Assembly (NCBI GenBank): GCA_001795035.1
Contig: MGMW01000020.1
Coordinates: 1 to 7,409 of the forward strand
Source: Chloroflexi bacterium RBG_13_53_26
Lineage (GTDB): Bacteria; Chloroflexota; Dehalococcoidia; UBA2247; RBG-13-53-26
Reading direction: 5' to 3'
Length of the DNA: 7,409 nt
Part shown: positions 1 to 5,883 of the stretch, in pieces
Layout of the letters: each line of letters begins with the position of its first letter
How positions within the stretch are numbered: the first letter of the stretch is position 1
Notes under the pieces: model-generated
The model's database searches: none
Seen by the model: the letters and a program-made list of their open reading frames with translations, nothing else
Told to the model about the DNA's origin: nothing
Translations under genes and position numbers: made by a program

Positions 1-422
1 TACTAGTGCAGCGCCTCGGAGATCTCCAGGAAGGACGAAGGTCCACCCCGGAGCGAATCGAGCGAAGTATAGTCAAGCCTACCCTGAAAAACGCCACTCC
101 GGGAGACCTCAGCTTCGTTCTACCCTACCGTCACCTCAAAGATATCGTCGAAATGTTGCAGGCTATGGACAAACTTTGCCCGGGGGTTGCTTCCCGCCAC
201 ACCCTCCTCTACGGAGTTGAGGTCAAGTTCTATTCCTGCCGGCTCCAACTCAACAAAAGTATGGAGACAGAAATACCCGGCATGTTTGCCATCGGCGACG
301 GAGCTGGAGTCAGCCGCGGCCTGGTACAAGCATCGGCTTCCGGGGTAATAGCTGCCCAGGAAATACTGAGAAGAATCAAGCCCGGCAGTCAACTCCATCA
401 TGACAATCACCCCCATGAGTGA
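1..422 (+). CDS. FAD-dependent dehydrogenase, C-terminal part (5' truncated by window edge)
   Basis: The reading frame is open from the left edge and ends at TGA 420-422, giving 139 complete visible residues. The fragment has the pattern I recognise from the uncharacterised FAD-dependent dehydrogenase family (COG2509 type): RLGDLQEGRRS near the left edge, then TPGDLSFVLP, and then the C-terminal flavin-contacting segment GMFAIGDGAGVSRG followed by LVQASASGVIAA. The last motif (GDGxG...G...A..G) is typical of two-dinucleotide-binding-domain flavoproteins, where it closes the FAD site. The N-terminal Rossmann GxGxxG motif must lie upstream of the window. No signal peptide or membrane segment is visible, so it is probably a cytosolic redox enzyme; its substrate is unknown for the family. 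A GTG lies at position 6, but homology clearly runs through it, so it is not a real start. No clear terminator follows the stop. Confidence 0.8.
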   Translation, partial: LVQRLGDLQEGRRSTPERIERSIVKPTLKNATPGDLSFVLPYRHLKDIVEMLQAMDKLCPGVASRHTLLYGVEVKFYSCRLQLNKSMETEIPGMFAIGDGAGVSRGLVQASASGVIAAQEILRRIKPGSQLHHDNHPHE

Positions 423-461
423 CTGCCATTCCATAGTCCGCTGTTTTCGACCAAGTCGCAG

Positions 462-490
462 TTGACGCTTTCCACGCCAAAAGATACAAT
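462..490 (+). promoter_or_regulatory. sigma70-type promoter for rpsU
   Basis: The -35 box TTGACG (462-467, 5/6 match to consensus) and the -10 box TACAAT (485-490, 5/6) are separated by exactly 17 bases. Transcription would start near 497-498, giving a leader of about 57 bases before rpsU. It lies in the 132-base gap after the FAD-dehydrogenase gene, so the ribosomal gene block does not depend on upstream readthrough. This is the best promoter match in the window apart from that of thiL. Confidence 0.7.
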
Positions 491-536
491 ACACTACGCT
501 GACACCTATGGAGACAGCAAAACAAAAAACCTGACC

Positions 537-547
537 AGGAGGGGGGG
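537..547 (+). promoter_or_regulatory. Shine-Dalgarno sequence of rpsU merging into a G7 tract
   Basis: AGGAGG (537-542) runs into seven consecutive Gs (541-547), ending 7 bases before the GTG at 555. This site decides the start. ATGs at 548 and 553 lie in other frames and hit stop codons after four codons, whereas GTG 555 opens directly into MADVNIGENESFE, the expected S21 N-terminus. The long G tract could pair with the 16S anti-SD in more than one register. Confidence 0.65.
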
Positions 548-554
548 ATGATAT

Positions 555-752
555 GTGGCTGATGTAAATATTGGCGAGAACGAAAGCTTCGAAAGCATGC
601 TGCGCAGGTTCGGTAGGCAAGTGCAGCAAGATGGTATTCTCGCCGAGATCAGACGCCGGGCGTCCTACGAGAAGCCCAGCGTGAAGCGCAAGAAGAAGGA
701 AGCTACCAAGAGACGCAAGAGCGGAAGAAGCTCCAGAAGCTTTGAGCGATAG
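555..752 (+). CDS. rpsU: Small ribosomal subunit protein S21 (bS21)
   Basis: This encodes a 65-residue basic protein of the 30S subunit, which sits near the 3' end of 16S rRNA and helps initiation. The sequence shows the bS21 signature: a short N-terminal strand (ADVNIGENESFESMLRRF), then GRQVQQDGILAEIRRR, then YEKPSVKRKKKEATKRRKS, ending in an arginine/lysine/serine-rich tail. The length is in the usual 55-70 range. The start is GTG with a strong SD. A consensus-like promoter lies upstream, and the next gene (yqeY type) begins 23 bases after the stop; rpsU followed by yqeY is a common bacterial pairing. The codons are rich in AAG and CGC/AGA as expected for the basic tail, and nothing suggests truncation. 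Confidence 0.95.
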   Translation: MADVNIGENESFESMLRRFGRQVQQDGILAEIRRRASYEKPSVKRKKKEATKRRKSGRSSRSFER

Positions 753-775
753 AGAGCAACAATAAAGAGGGTTAG

Positions 776-1231
776 GTGTCTTTAACACAAAGGTTGAGAG
801 ATGACCTCAACCAGGCCGCAAAGGCAGGTGACAAAACCCGTGTTTCGGTGCTCCGCTTTTTGATGGCCAATATCACCAATGCCCAGATCGCCAAAGGGAA
901 AGATAAGCCTATGGATGACGGTGACATAATCACCGTCATCCATAAACAGGTCAAGCAGCACCGTGAAAGCATAGACGCCTTTCGCAAGGGAAACCGCAGT
1001 GATCTGGTGGCCAAAGAGGAAAGTGAACTGAACGCCTTGCTGCCATATCTGCCTCAACAGATGTCAAGAGAGGAGATCATAACGGCCGCTCGCAAGGTGA
1101 TCGAAGAGGTGGAGGCACAGGGCCCTGCCGACAAGGGCAAGGTAATGTCCAAGCTTATGGCCCAGCTTAAAGGGAAGGCCGAAGGAGCTGAGGTAAGCAG
1201 CGTAGTCTCAGAATTGCTTGCTGGTTTGTGA
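776..1231 (+). CDS. GatB/YqeY domain-containing protein
   Basis: This encodes a 151-residue, mostly helical cytosolic protein of the YqeY family (about 150 residues is typical), related to the C-terminal tail domain of the GatB/GatE amidotransferase subunits. Seen directly: LTQRLRDDLNQAAKAGDKTRVSVLRFL, the stretch around MDDGDIITVIHKQVKQHRESI, and FRKGNRSDLVAKEESELNALLPYLP, which are the usual family blocks, followed by a C-terminal helical part with KGKVMSKLMAQLKGKAEGAEV. In GatB this domain contacts tRNA; the role of the free-standing protein is not established. The start is GTG 776, with AGAGG 5 bases upstream. It lies just behind rpsU, probably in the same transcript. A perfect 15-bp inverted repeat lies inside the coding sequence at codons 45-57. 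Confidence 0.9.
   Translation: MSLTQRLRDDLNQAAKAGDKTRVSVLRFLMANITNAQIAKGKDKPMDDGDIITVIHKQVKQHRESIDAFRKGNRSDLVAKEESELNALLPYLPQQMSREEIITAARKVIEEVEAQGPADKGKVMSKLMAQLKGKAEGAEVSSVVSELLAGL
910..944. repeat. Perfect 15-bp inverted repeat, 5-base loop, inside yqeY-type gene
   Basis: The left arm TATGGATGACGGTGA (910-924) is the exact reverse complement of the right arm TCACCGTCATCCATA (930-944), with the loop CATAA between them. In mRNA it would form a 15-bp stem with no mismatch. No T-run follows, so it does not look like a standard intrinsic terminator. The arms encode parts of MDDGDIITVIH, so coding constraint and the palindrome coexist. It may be a processing, pausing or protein-binding site; the function is unknown. 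Confidence 0.9.
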
Positions 1232-1306
1232 CCTTGATTAAGAGCAGCAGAGAACTTTCAAGGACCATCTTTATCTCCTATTTAGTCTATTGGCAGAAGC
1301 AGTAAG

Positions 1307-2011
1307 TTGAGGTTCGGCGTCATAGTATTCCCCGGCACGTGGAGTGACAAGGATTGCTACTATGTAATAGACAGGATGCTGGCCCAGCCGGTAAGCTATA
1401 TCTGGCATCGGGAAAATGACTTATCCGGTTATGACTGCATTATCCTACCCGGTGGCTTCTCCTACGGCGACTACCTGCGGCCCGGCGCTATCGCCCGCTT
1501 CTCACCCATAATGGCTGAGGTGGAGCGTTTTGCCCGCCGTGGCGGACTTGTCTTTGGTATCTGCAACGGCTTCCAGATTCTGTGCGAGTCGGGTTTGCTT
1601 CCCGGCTGCTTGATGACCAACAACCACCTTCAATACAGGTGTCAGTCAGTCCACCTTAGAGTAGAAAACGCCTCCCTCCCCTTCACCCTGCAATGCAGAG
1701 AGGGTCAAGTGCTTCGCATCCCCGTTTCACACTACGATGGAAACTATTATGCTGATGAAAACACCTTGCAGGAACTGGAGGCAAACAAGCAGATTGTTTT
1801 CCGATACTCCGGCGCAGGCGGTGAGATAACCCGGGAAGCAAACCCCAATGGCTCTCTGCATAATATCGCCGGCATAACCAACAGGGAAGGTAATGTGCTC
1901 GGGATGATGCCCCATCCCGAGCGTGTTTGTGAAGGGATAATCGGTGGGACAGACGGGAAGCTTATCTTCGAGTCTCTGATAGAGTACTCGAAGAAACCAG
2001 CAGCAGCCTAG
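1307..2011 (+). CDS. purQ: Phosphoribosylformylglycinamidine synthase subunit PurQ (glutaminase)
   Basis: PurQ is the class I glutamine amidotransferase subunit of FGAM synthase. It releases ammonia from glutamine for PurL to convert FGAR to FGAM in de novo purine synthesis, in complex with PurL and PurS. The 234 residues cover a full-length protein. The nucleophile elbow is GICNGFQ with Cys86; the catalytic partners are His203 and Glu205 in PHPER; LPGGFSYGDYLRPGAIA (47-63) is the family hallmark. The start is TTG 1307, giving MRFGVIVFPG, the expected N-terminus. The only other in-frame option after the upstream TAG is an ATT at 1289, and the SD (AGAAG) is weak. The usual PGSNCD motif reads PGTWSD here. 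No purS or purL is adjacent, so its partners must be elsewhere. It lies 75 bases after the yqeY-type gene and 45 before efp. Confidence 0.95.
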   Translation: MRFGVIVFPGTWSDKDCYYVIDRMLAQPVSYIWHRENDLSGYDCIILPGGFSYGDYLRPGAIARFSPIMAEVERFARRGGLVFGICNGFQILCESGLLPGCLMTNNHLQYRCQSVHLRVENASLPFTLQCREGQVLRIPVSHYDGNYYADENTLQELEANKQIVFRYSGAGGEITREANPNGSLHNIAGITNREGNVLGMMPHPERVCEGIIGGTDGKLIFESLIEYSKKPAAA

Positions 2012-2056
2012 GTATCACGAATCGGGGCTTCCAGGAAGATAAGGAGTACACCAGCA

Positions 2057-2626
2057 ATGACGGAAATCTCAGAAGTAAGCAGAAATACCAAGCTCATGAT
2101 CGATGGTGCTCCGTTCGTGGTAGAGGACGTCAATTTTGTAAAACCTGGCAAGGGACGTGCCATATATCGCCTCAGGCTCCGCAACCTGTTCGATGGTATG
2201 GCAAGAGAAATAACCTATCATTCAGGAGACAGAGTCGAGGAGGTAAGCGTCACCAGCCACGAGATGCAGTACCTTTATGAAGAGAGTGGGAACTATGTAT
2301 TCATGGACACCGAGACCTTCGAGCAGCATCCCATGAACAAAAAGCAGATCGGACCAAAGGCAGTCTTCCTCAAGGAAGGATGCATGGTTACCATTCTCAT
2401 CATGCACGGCAGGATTATCGACATCAACTTGCCGAAGTTCGTCGAGCTGGCTGTCACAGAAAGTGCTTATACCACAAAAACGGATACGGTTACCGCTCAA
2501 CAAAAGATGGTCACCCTGGAAACAGGTGCCACAGTGGGAGTGCCTCCATTTGTGAAAGAGGGAGACATAATCAAAGTAGACACCCGAACTGGCACCTATG
2601 TGGAACGCACTGGTACCAAGAAATAG
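2057..2626 (+). CDS. efp: Elongation factor P
   Basis: EF-P binds ribosomes stalled at polyproline stretches and promotes peptide-bond formation. The 189 residues match the family length and its three-domain plan: a KOW-like domain I (about 4-62), OB domain II (about 68-125) and OB domain III (about 132-187), ending with the signature VPPFVKEGDIIKVDTRTGTY. The tip loop that reaches the peptidyl-transferase centre reads VKPGKGRAIYRLRLRNL, and Lys32 in PGKG is the equivalent of the lysine modified in E. coli (K34). The start is ATG 2057, with AAGGAG at 2041-2046. The gene is followed, 3 bases after the stop, by an EpmA-like ligase, which strongly suggests that Lys32 is aminoacylated. Confidence 0.97.
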   Translation: MTEISEVSRNTKLMIDGAPFVVEDVNFVKPGKGRAIYRLRLRNLFDGMAREITYHSGDRVEEVSVTSHEMQYLYEESGNYVFMDTETFEQHPMNKKQIGPKAVFLKEGCMVTILIMHGRIIDINLPKFVELAVTESAYTTKTDTVTAQQKMVTLETGATVGVPPFVKEGDIIKVDTRTGTYVERTGTKK

Positions 2627-2629
2627 GCA

Positions 2630-3559
2630 GTGGCTCAAGCAGAATCCCAGCGCCTCACCCAAATCAAGACCAATCTCGAGCGCCGAGCGCTTATTCATGA
2701 TAGCATCCGTGCCTTCTTTCGGAACGAAGGCTTCCTCGAAGTAGATACACCGCTGCTGGTTCCAACGGTTGCTCCGGAACTCTACATTGCGCCGTTTCGA
2801 GCAGATGGCTGGTTTCTATCAACATCCCCCGAGATGCACATGAAGCGGTTGCTCGCGGGCGGATACGGGAATATGTTTCAGATCTGCCATTGCTTCCGCA
2901 AGGACGAACGAGGTCGACTGCACAACCCGGAATTCACCATGCTTGAATGGTATCGCCTCGATGCCGACTACACACAAATTGTTCAGGATACCGAACGTCT
3001 CATACTGCATGTCGCTGCCAGCCTTGGGCTAGGATCAACTATTCGCTACCACAACAATGAGATCGATCTGGCCCCGCCATGGCCGAGGATAACGGTGAGC
3101 CAGGCTTTCCTTGATTCCGCCGGCTGGGACCCTGTTTCTCACCCCGATACAGAGCGCTTCGATATCGACCTTGTGGACAGAGTGATACCGACTTTCCCCC
3201 TGAATCGCCCCAGCGTGCTTCTGGACTACCCCGCGGCCAACGCTTCCATGGCCCGATTGAAGGTCAAAGACCCTCTGGTTGCCGAACGCGCCGAGGTGTT
3301 CATAGGTGGGCTGGAGCTAGCCAACGCCTACAGCGAGCTTACTGATACCGCCGAACTGGTGCAGCGCTTCCAGTCAGAGATTGAGCGGCTCAGGGCAGAC
3401 GGAGGCCAGAGCATCCCCATGCCCCACACCTTCCTGGAGGCCACCGCCAGCCTTCCTGCATGTGGCGGCATCGCCCTTGGAGTGGACCGCCTGGTCATGC
3501 TTTTCTGCGATGCTGCTTCCATCGACGAAGTTATGGCCTTCCCCCGCGATCTGGCCTGA
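2630..3559 (+). CDS. epmA: EF-P--(R)-beta-lysine ligase-like protein (EpmA/GenX/PoxA family)
   Basis: This is a class II lysyl-tRNA-synthetase paralog lacking the N-terminal anticodon-binding domain. The 309 residues contain only the catalytic core. Motif 1 region: RNEGFLEVDTP (31-41). Then TSPEMHMKRLL (65-75). Motif 2: FRKDERGRLHNPEFTMLEWY (89-108). The lysine-pocket region is GLELANAYSELTD (227-239), and motif 3 is GIALGVDRLVML (280-291). These blocks match E. coli EpmA (FRNEEMGRYHNPEFT, GIELANGFHELTD, GVALGVDRLVML), including the Ala (282 here) where true LysRS has Gly. Known role of the family: ATP-dependent attachment of beta-lysine to the conserved EF-P lysine. The start is GTG 2630 with little SD, so translation is probably coupled to efp. 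The first in-frame ATG is residue 69, too far in. No EpmB-like aminomutase lies in the window, so the actual substrate (alpha- or beta-lysine) is inferred. Confidence 0.9.
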   Translation: MAQAESQRLTQIKTNLERRALIHDSIRAFFRNEGFLEVDTPLLVPTVAPELYIAPFRADGWFLSTSPEMHMKRLLAGGYGNMFQICHCFRKDERGRLHNPEFTMLEWYRLDADYTQIVQDTERLILHVAASLGLGSTIRYHNNEIDLAPPWPRITVSQAFLDSAGWDPVSHPDTERFDIDLVDRVIPTFPLNRPSVLLDYPAANASMARLKVKDPLVAERAEVFIGGLELANAYSELTDTAELVQRFQSEIERLRADGGQSIPMPHTFLEATASLPACGGIALGVDRLVMLFCDAASIDEVMAFPRDLA

Positions 3560-4334
3560 AGACAAATTCCTCAATGGCCCTGAAATAGGTCGGCATGTCG
3601 GCCATCATAATGTCATTGTGATCAGCCTCGGGAATTATCACCAGGCGCTTCTCCTCGGTAGCCACGTTCTGAAAAAGGTCTTCCGCCTCCTCAAGAGGAA
3701 TAAGGCTGTCATGTTCCGCATGGATGATGAGAGTTGGCAGAGCAACAGTTCGGATTTTCGACAGATTTGGGAATCCGAAGTCCTTTATGCCCAGGAGGTC
3801 CTTCGGAAACCCCAGTCGCGTCATCAGTCTGACTGTGCTGGCAAACCCGCTCTCGATAATCAGGCCACTGACTCTGTCCTGATAGCATGAAGCCAGCTCG
3901 ATGGCAGACACACTCCCCAGAGAACGTCCCATAACGAAAACCCTGCCGGAGTGATTGCCATCACGCAGAATGGCTGAGAAGCCTTCGAATATGCGGTGGG
4001 AATCAGCCACCATGCTGCTGAAGCTTGGCCTGCCACCGCTGGCGCCATAGCCCCGATAGTCCGCTACGAACAGATTCACTCCCGCCTGACTGCCGTAAAT
4101 GGGAGCAATGTAGTCATAGTCACTGACCACCTCACCATTGCCATGAAAGAACAGGATGGTGGGCGAATTCTTGTCATGCACGTAAAAACGACAGGAAATA
4201 GATATCGCCCCTTCCACAGCCACAAAATAATCAATTGCGTTGGAGGGAGGACTGGTGTGGTCCCTTCTCGGATAGAAGACGAACTGAACAAGCTCCGGTC
4301 TATCCAGAGCGGAGTAGTCATCCTGCTGAGGCAT
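3531..4334 (-). CDS. Alpha/beta hydrolase (prolyl-oligopeptidase-like / BEM46-like fold), substrate unknown
   Basis: This encodes a 267-residue single-domain serine hydrolase. Visible elements in order: strand plus oxyanion loop ILFFHGNGE (60-68); DYRGYGASGG (92-101); nucleophile elbow MGRSLGS with Ser138; acid loop HAEHDSLIP with Asp209; and catalytic His239 in EADHNDI. This order and the HGNG/DYRGYG motifs resemble small intracellular esterases or acyl hydrolases of the BEM46/FrsA-like group. There is no signal peptide and no membrane segment. The start is ATG at 4334, with AGAGGG overlapping the ndk stop as SD; the gap to ndk is 15 bases, so it is the last gene of the thiL-ndk operon. Its TAA (3533-3531) lies inside the epmA 3' end, a 29-base tail-to-tail overlap. 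Specific substrates cannot be read from the sequence. Confidence 0.88.
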   Translation of the reverse strand: MPQQDDYSALDRPELVQFVFYPRRDHTSPPSNAIDYFVAVEGAISISCRFYVHDKNSPTILFFHGNGEVVSDYDYIAPIYGSQAGVNLFVADYRGYGASGGRPSFSSMVADSHRIFEGFSAILRDGNHSGRVFVMGRSLGSVSAIELASCYQDRVSGLIIESGFASTVRLMTRLGFPKDLLGIKDFGFPNLSKIRTVALPTLIIHAEHDSLIPLEEAEDLFQNVATEEKRLVIIPEADHNDIMMADMPTYFRAIEEFVFRPDRGGRP

Positions 4335-4349
4335 CGTAGCTCTGACCCT

Positions 4350-4772
4350 CTAATCTGGCTTTGCCGGCATCTCATATCCCGGGAAGAACAGGTCGATCTC
4401 CTTCCGGGCGTTTTCTTCCGAATCAGAGCCATGAATGAGGTTCTGGCCTATATCCAATCCGAAGTCACCCCTGATTGTCCCGGGCGCGGACTTCTTGGGG
4501 TCGGTGTCGCCCATCATTGTGCGCACCACCTCCACAGCTTTCTCACCTTCAACTACCACCGCCACAATGGGGCCCGAGGTTATGAAATCCACCAGATCAG
4601 CGAAGAAGGGCTTCCCCTCATGTACAGCATAATGACGCCTGGCCAATGCTTTATCCATCTGAAGCATCCTCAAGGCCACAATCCTCAGTCCCTTCCTCTC
4701 TATGCGGGAAATGATCTCTCCCGTGAGCCCCCTTTGCACCGCGTCAGGCTTTGCAAGAACCAGAGTTCTCAA
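4350..4772 (-). CDS. ndk: Nucleoside diphosphate kinase
   Basis: NDK transfers the gamma phosphate from ATP to NDPs through a phospho-histidine and balances cellular NTP and dNTP pools. The 140 residues carry all hallmarks: RTLVLAKPDAVQRGL at the N-terminus, ERKGLRIV, HYAVHEGKPFF (47-57), SGPIVAVVVEG (66-76), MMGDTDPKKSAPGTIRGDFG (86-105) and the active-site segment NLIHGSDS with His114. I chose TTG 4772 as the start because it gives MRTLVLAKPDA, the normal N-terminus, and lies 8 bases after a G-rich SD. An ATG at 4835 would add 21 residues reaching into thiL that the family lacks. The TTG is 4 bases after the thiL stop, so translation is likely coupled. Confidence 0.96.
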   Translation of the reverse strand: MRTLVLAKPDAVQRGLTGEIISRIERKGLRIVALRMLQMDKALARRHYAVHEGKPFFADLVDFITSGPIVAVVVEGEKAVEVVRTMMGDTDPKKSAPGTIRGDFGLDIGQNLIHGSDSEENARKEIDLFFPGYEMPAKPD

Positions 4773-4776
4773 TACC

Positions 4777-5784
4777 TTATCCCCCTTTCTTGAAATGGTC
4801 CCATCCCCCCCTGGCCACATGAAAAGGCCGTCCATCCTTCGCCAGCAAGGATACTCCCTCCCCCTCGGTTACTTCACCAACTATCGTCACCGGGCAATCG
4901 TCCCCAATAGCCGAAGCCTCGATCTGAGCCTTCGCCCCGTTCACGGTCTGCCTATCGGCTGTGAACAGAAGCTCATAGTCCTCACCACCGGTCAAAGCAA
5001 AATCCAGGGAATCCTCCGGGAAAGCAGTTCTCATCAGAGGATGGATGGGAACCTGTTCCACCGCTATGGTTGCGCCCACTCTACTTGCCTTGCATAGGTG
5101 ACCAAGGTCAGCCATCAACCCATCGCTGATGTCTATCGCCGCCCGCACACCGCACTTCACCAGAAGTTGCCCCTGAGCCACCCTGGGCTGTGGCTGAAGA
5201 TGAGCTTTTCTCAGAAAATCGGCCGTCTCTGGAGCGAATCTGAGACCACGGGTCAGCATTTTCAGCCCTGCCGCCGCAGAGCCCAGGTAGCCGGTGACAG
5301 CCACCAGGTCTCCAGTCACCGCCTTCGACCTGGTGAGAATACCCTCGTTTTGCCCCTGGCCTATCACCGTCATGGTGATCGTTGTCACAGGTGCGCTGGT
5401 GATATTCCCACCCACCACAGCCACATCGAACTGATTCCCCAGTTCCGCCATCCCACGGTAAAGCTGGACAACACTGTCTGCCTCAGTATCCCCGGGAAGA
5501 GACAAGGCAACCAGAGCGTAGCGCGGTATGCCACCCATGGCGGCAATATCGCTCAGGTTCACGGCTACTGCCTTCCAGCCTAGCTCCCACCAGGGGCTTC
5601 CGACTGCAAAATGCACTCCTTCAACAAGCGCATCGATAGTGGCCAGAACAACAGAATCATCGCTCCTCCAGGCAGCGGCGTCATCCCCGATGCCCGCCAG
5701 GATTCGGTGCTCTCTGCTGCCCTGGGGAACCACCTCTGAGAGAAGCTCGATCAGCCCAAACTCACCCAATTCGGAGACCTTCAT
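4777..5784 (-). CDS. thiL: Thiamine-monophosphate kinase
   Basis: ThiL phosphorylates thiamine monophosphate with ATP to give thiamine pyrophosphate, the last step of cofactor synthesis. It belongs to the PurM/SelD-like AIRS ATPase superfamily. The 335 residues (family about 310-340) show in order: GIGDDAAAW (31-39, Mg/ATP), DALVEGVHF (51-59), KAVAVNLSDIAAMGG (71-85), VVGGNITSAP (123-132), GDLVAVTGYLGSAAAGL (158-174), AIDISDGLMADLGHL (216-230) and ALTGGEDYELLF (263-274). The start at ATG 5784 gives MKVSELGEFGLI, the normal beginning. A TTG at 5820 would add 12 residues but lies on the -35 box. The common GGDT motif reads GGNI (Asn127), a possible change in a metal-ligand position. It heads the thiL-ndk-hydrolase operon, and there is no other thiamine gene in the window. 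Confidence 0.95.
   Translation of the reverse strand: MKVSELGEFGLIELLSEVVPQGSREHRILAGIGDDAAAWRSDDSVVLATIDALVEGVHFAVGSPWWELGWKAVAVNLSDIAAMGGIPRYALVALSLPGDTEADSVVQLYRGMAELGNQFDVAVVGGNITSAPVTTITMTVIGQGQNEGILTRSKAVTGDLVAVTGYLGSAAAGLKMLTRGLRFAPETADFLRKAHLQPQPRVAQGQLLVKCGVRAAIDISDGLMADLGHLCKASRVGATIAVEQVPIHPLMRTAFPEDSLDFALTGGEDYELLFTADRQTVNGAKAQIEASAIGDDCPVTIVGEVTEGEGVSLLAKDGRPFHVARGGWDHFKKGG
4781..4788 (-). promoter_or_regulatory. Shine-Dalgarno sequence fixing the TTG start of ndk
   Basis: On the minus strand AAAGGGGG lies 8 bases before TTG 4772 and overlaps the last codons of thiL. It supports the short ndk form over the upstream ATG at 4835. Confidence 0.6.
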
Positions 5785-5791
5785 CGGCAAG

Positions 5792-5820
5792 ATTATAGCC
5801 AATCGGAGATGCGACCTCAA
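5792..5820 (-). promoter_or_regulatory. sigma70-type promoter of thiL, predicting a leaderless transcript
   Basis: On the minus strand TTGAGG (5820-5815, 4/6) and a perfect TATAAT (5797-5792) are separated by 17 bases. Only 7 bases (CTTGCCG) separate the -10 box from ATG 5784, so transcription would begin at or one base before the start codon. No SD exists upstream of the ATG, which agrees with leaderless initiation. Confidence 0.6.
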
Positions 5821-5854
5821 TTGCTGTTGATTATGGGTGACCCGTCAGACACGG

Positions 5855-5867
5855 TGGCTAAAAGCCA
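5855..5867. repeat. Short inverted repeat in the divergent intergenic region
   Basis: TGGCT-AAA-AGCCA is a 5-bp dyad with a 3-base centre. It sits between the thiL and phosphoesterase promoters and covers the place of the phosphoesterase -35 box. It could be an operator half-site arrangement, but a dyad this short can occur by chance. Confidence 0.3.
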
Positions 5868-5874
5868 TCAAACC

Positions 5875-5883
5875 TGATATAGT
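5875..5883 (+). promoter_or_regulatory. Candidate extended -10 promoter of the metallophosphoesterase gene
   Basis: TGATATAGT fits the extended -10 form TGnTATAAT with one mismatch in the hexamer. No good -35 box is present 17 bases upstream, which extended -10 promoters can tolerate. The start point would be about 5890, leaving a leader of roughly 10 bases with no SD before ATG 5900. Confidence 0.4.

Noticed and set aside
548..567. ATG codons at 548 and 553 as rpsU starts
   Set aside because: Both run into stop codons after four codons and are out of frame with S21.
120..788. 222-codon open frame on the minus strand
   Set aside because: It lies opposite the FAD-dehydrogenase fragment, the rpsU promoter and rpsU, all of which are well supported; its product matches no family I recognise.
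1232..1263. CCTTGA / TCAAGG inverted repeat after the yqeY-type gene as a terminator
   Set aside because: It has a 6-bp stem, a 20-base loop and no T-run; too weak to call.
2222..2698. 158-codon open frame on the minus strand
   Set aside because: It is antisense to efp and the start of epmA; a shadow of their codon use.
2630..3559. Annotation as lysyl-tRNA synthetase (lysS)
   Set aside because: There is no N-terminal anticodon-binding OB domain, the length is 309 residues, motif blocks match EpmA, and the gene sits next to efp.
3996..4793. 265-codon open frame on the plus strand
   Set aside because: It is antisense to ndk and the hydrolase, both with complete catalytic motifs; its product shows no recognisable domain.
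4350..4835. Longer ndk form starting at ATG 4835
   Set aside because: It adds 21 residues outside the family and overlaps the thiL 3' end; TTG 4772 has a good SD and the normal N-terminus.
5302..5335. 8-bp inverted repeat CACCAGGT / ACCTGGTG in thiL
   Set aside because: An 18-base loop and 8-bp arms are expected a few times by chance in a window of this length.
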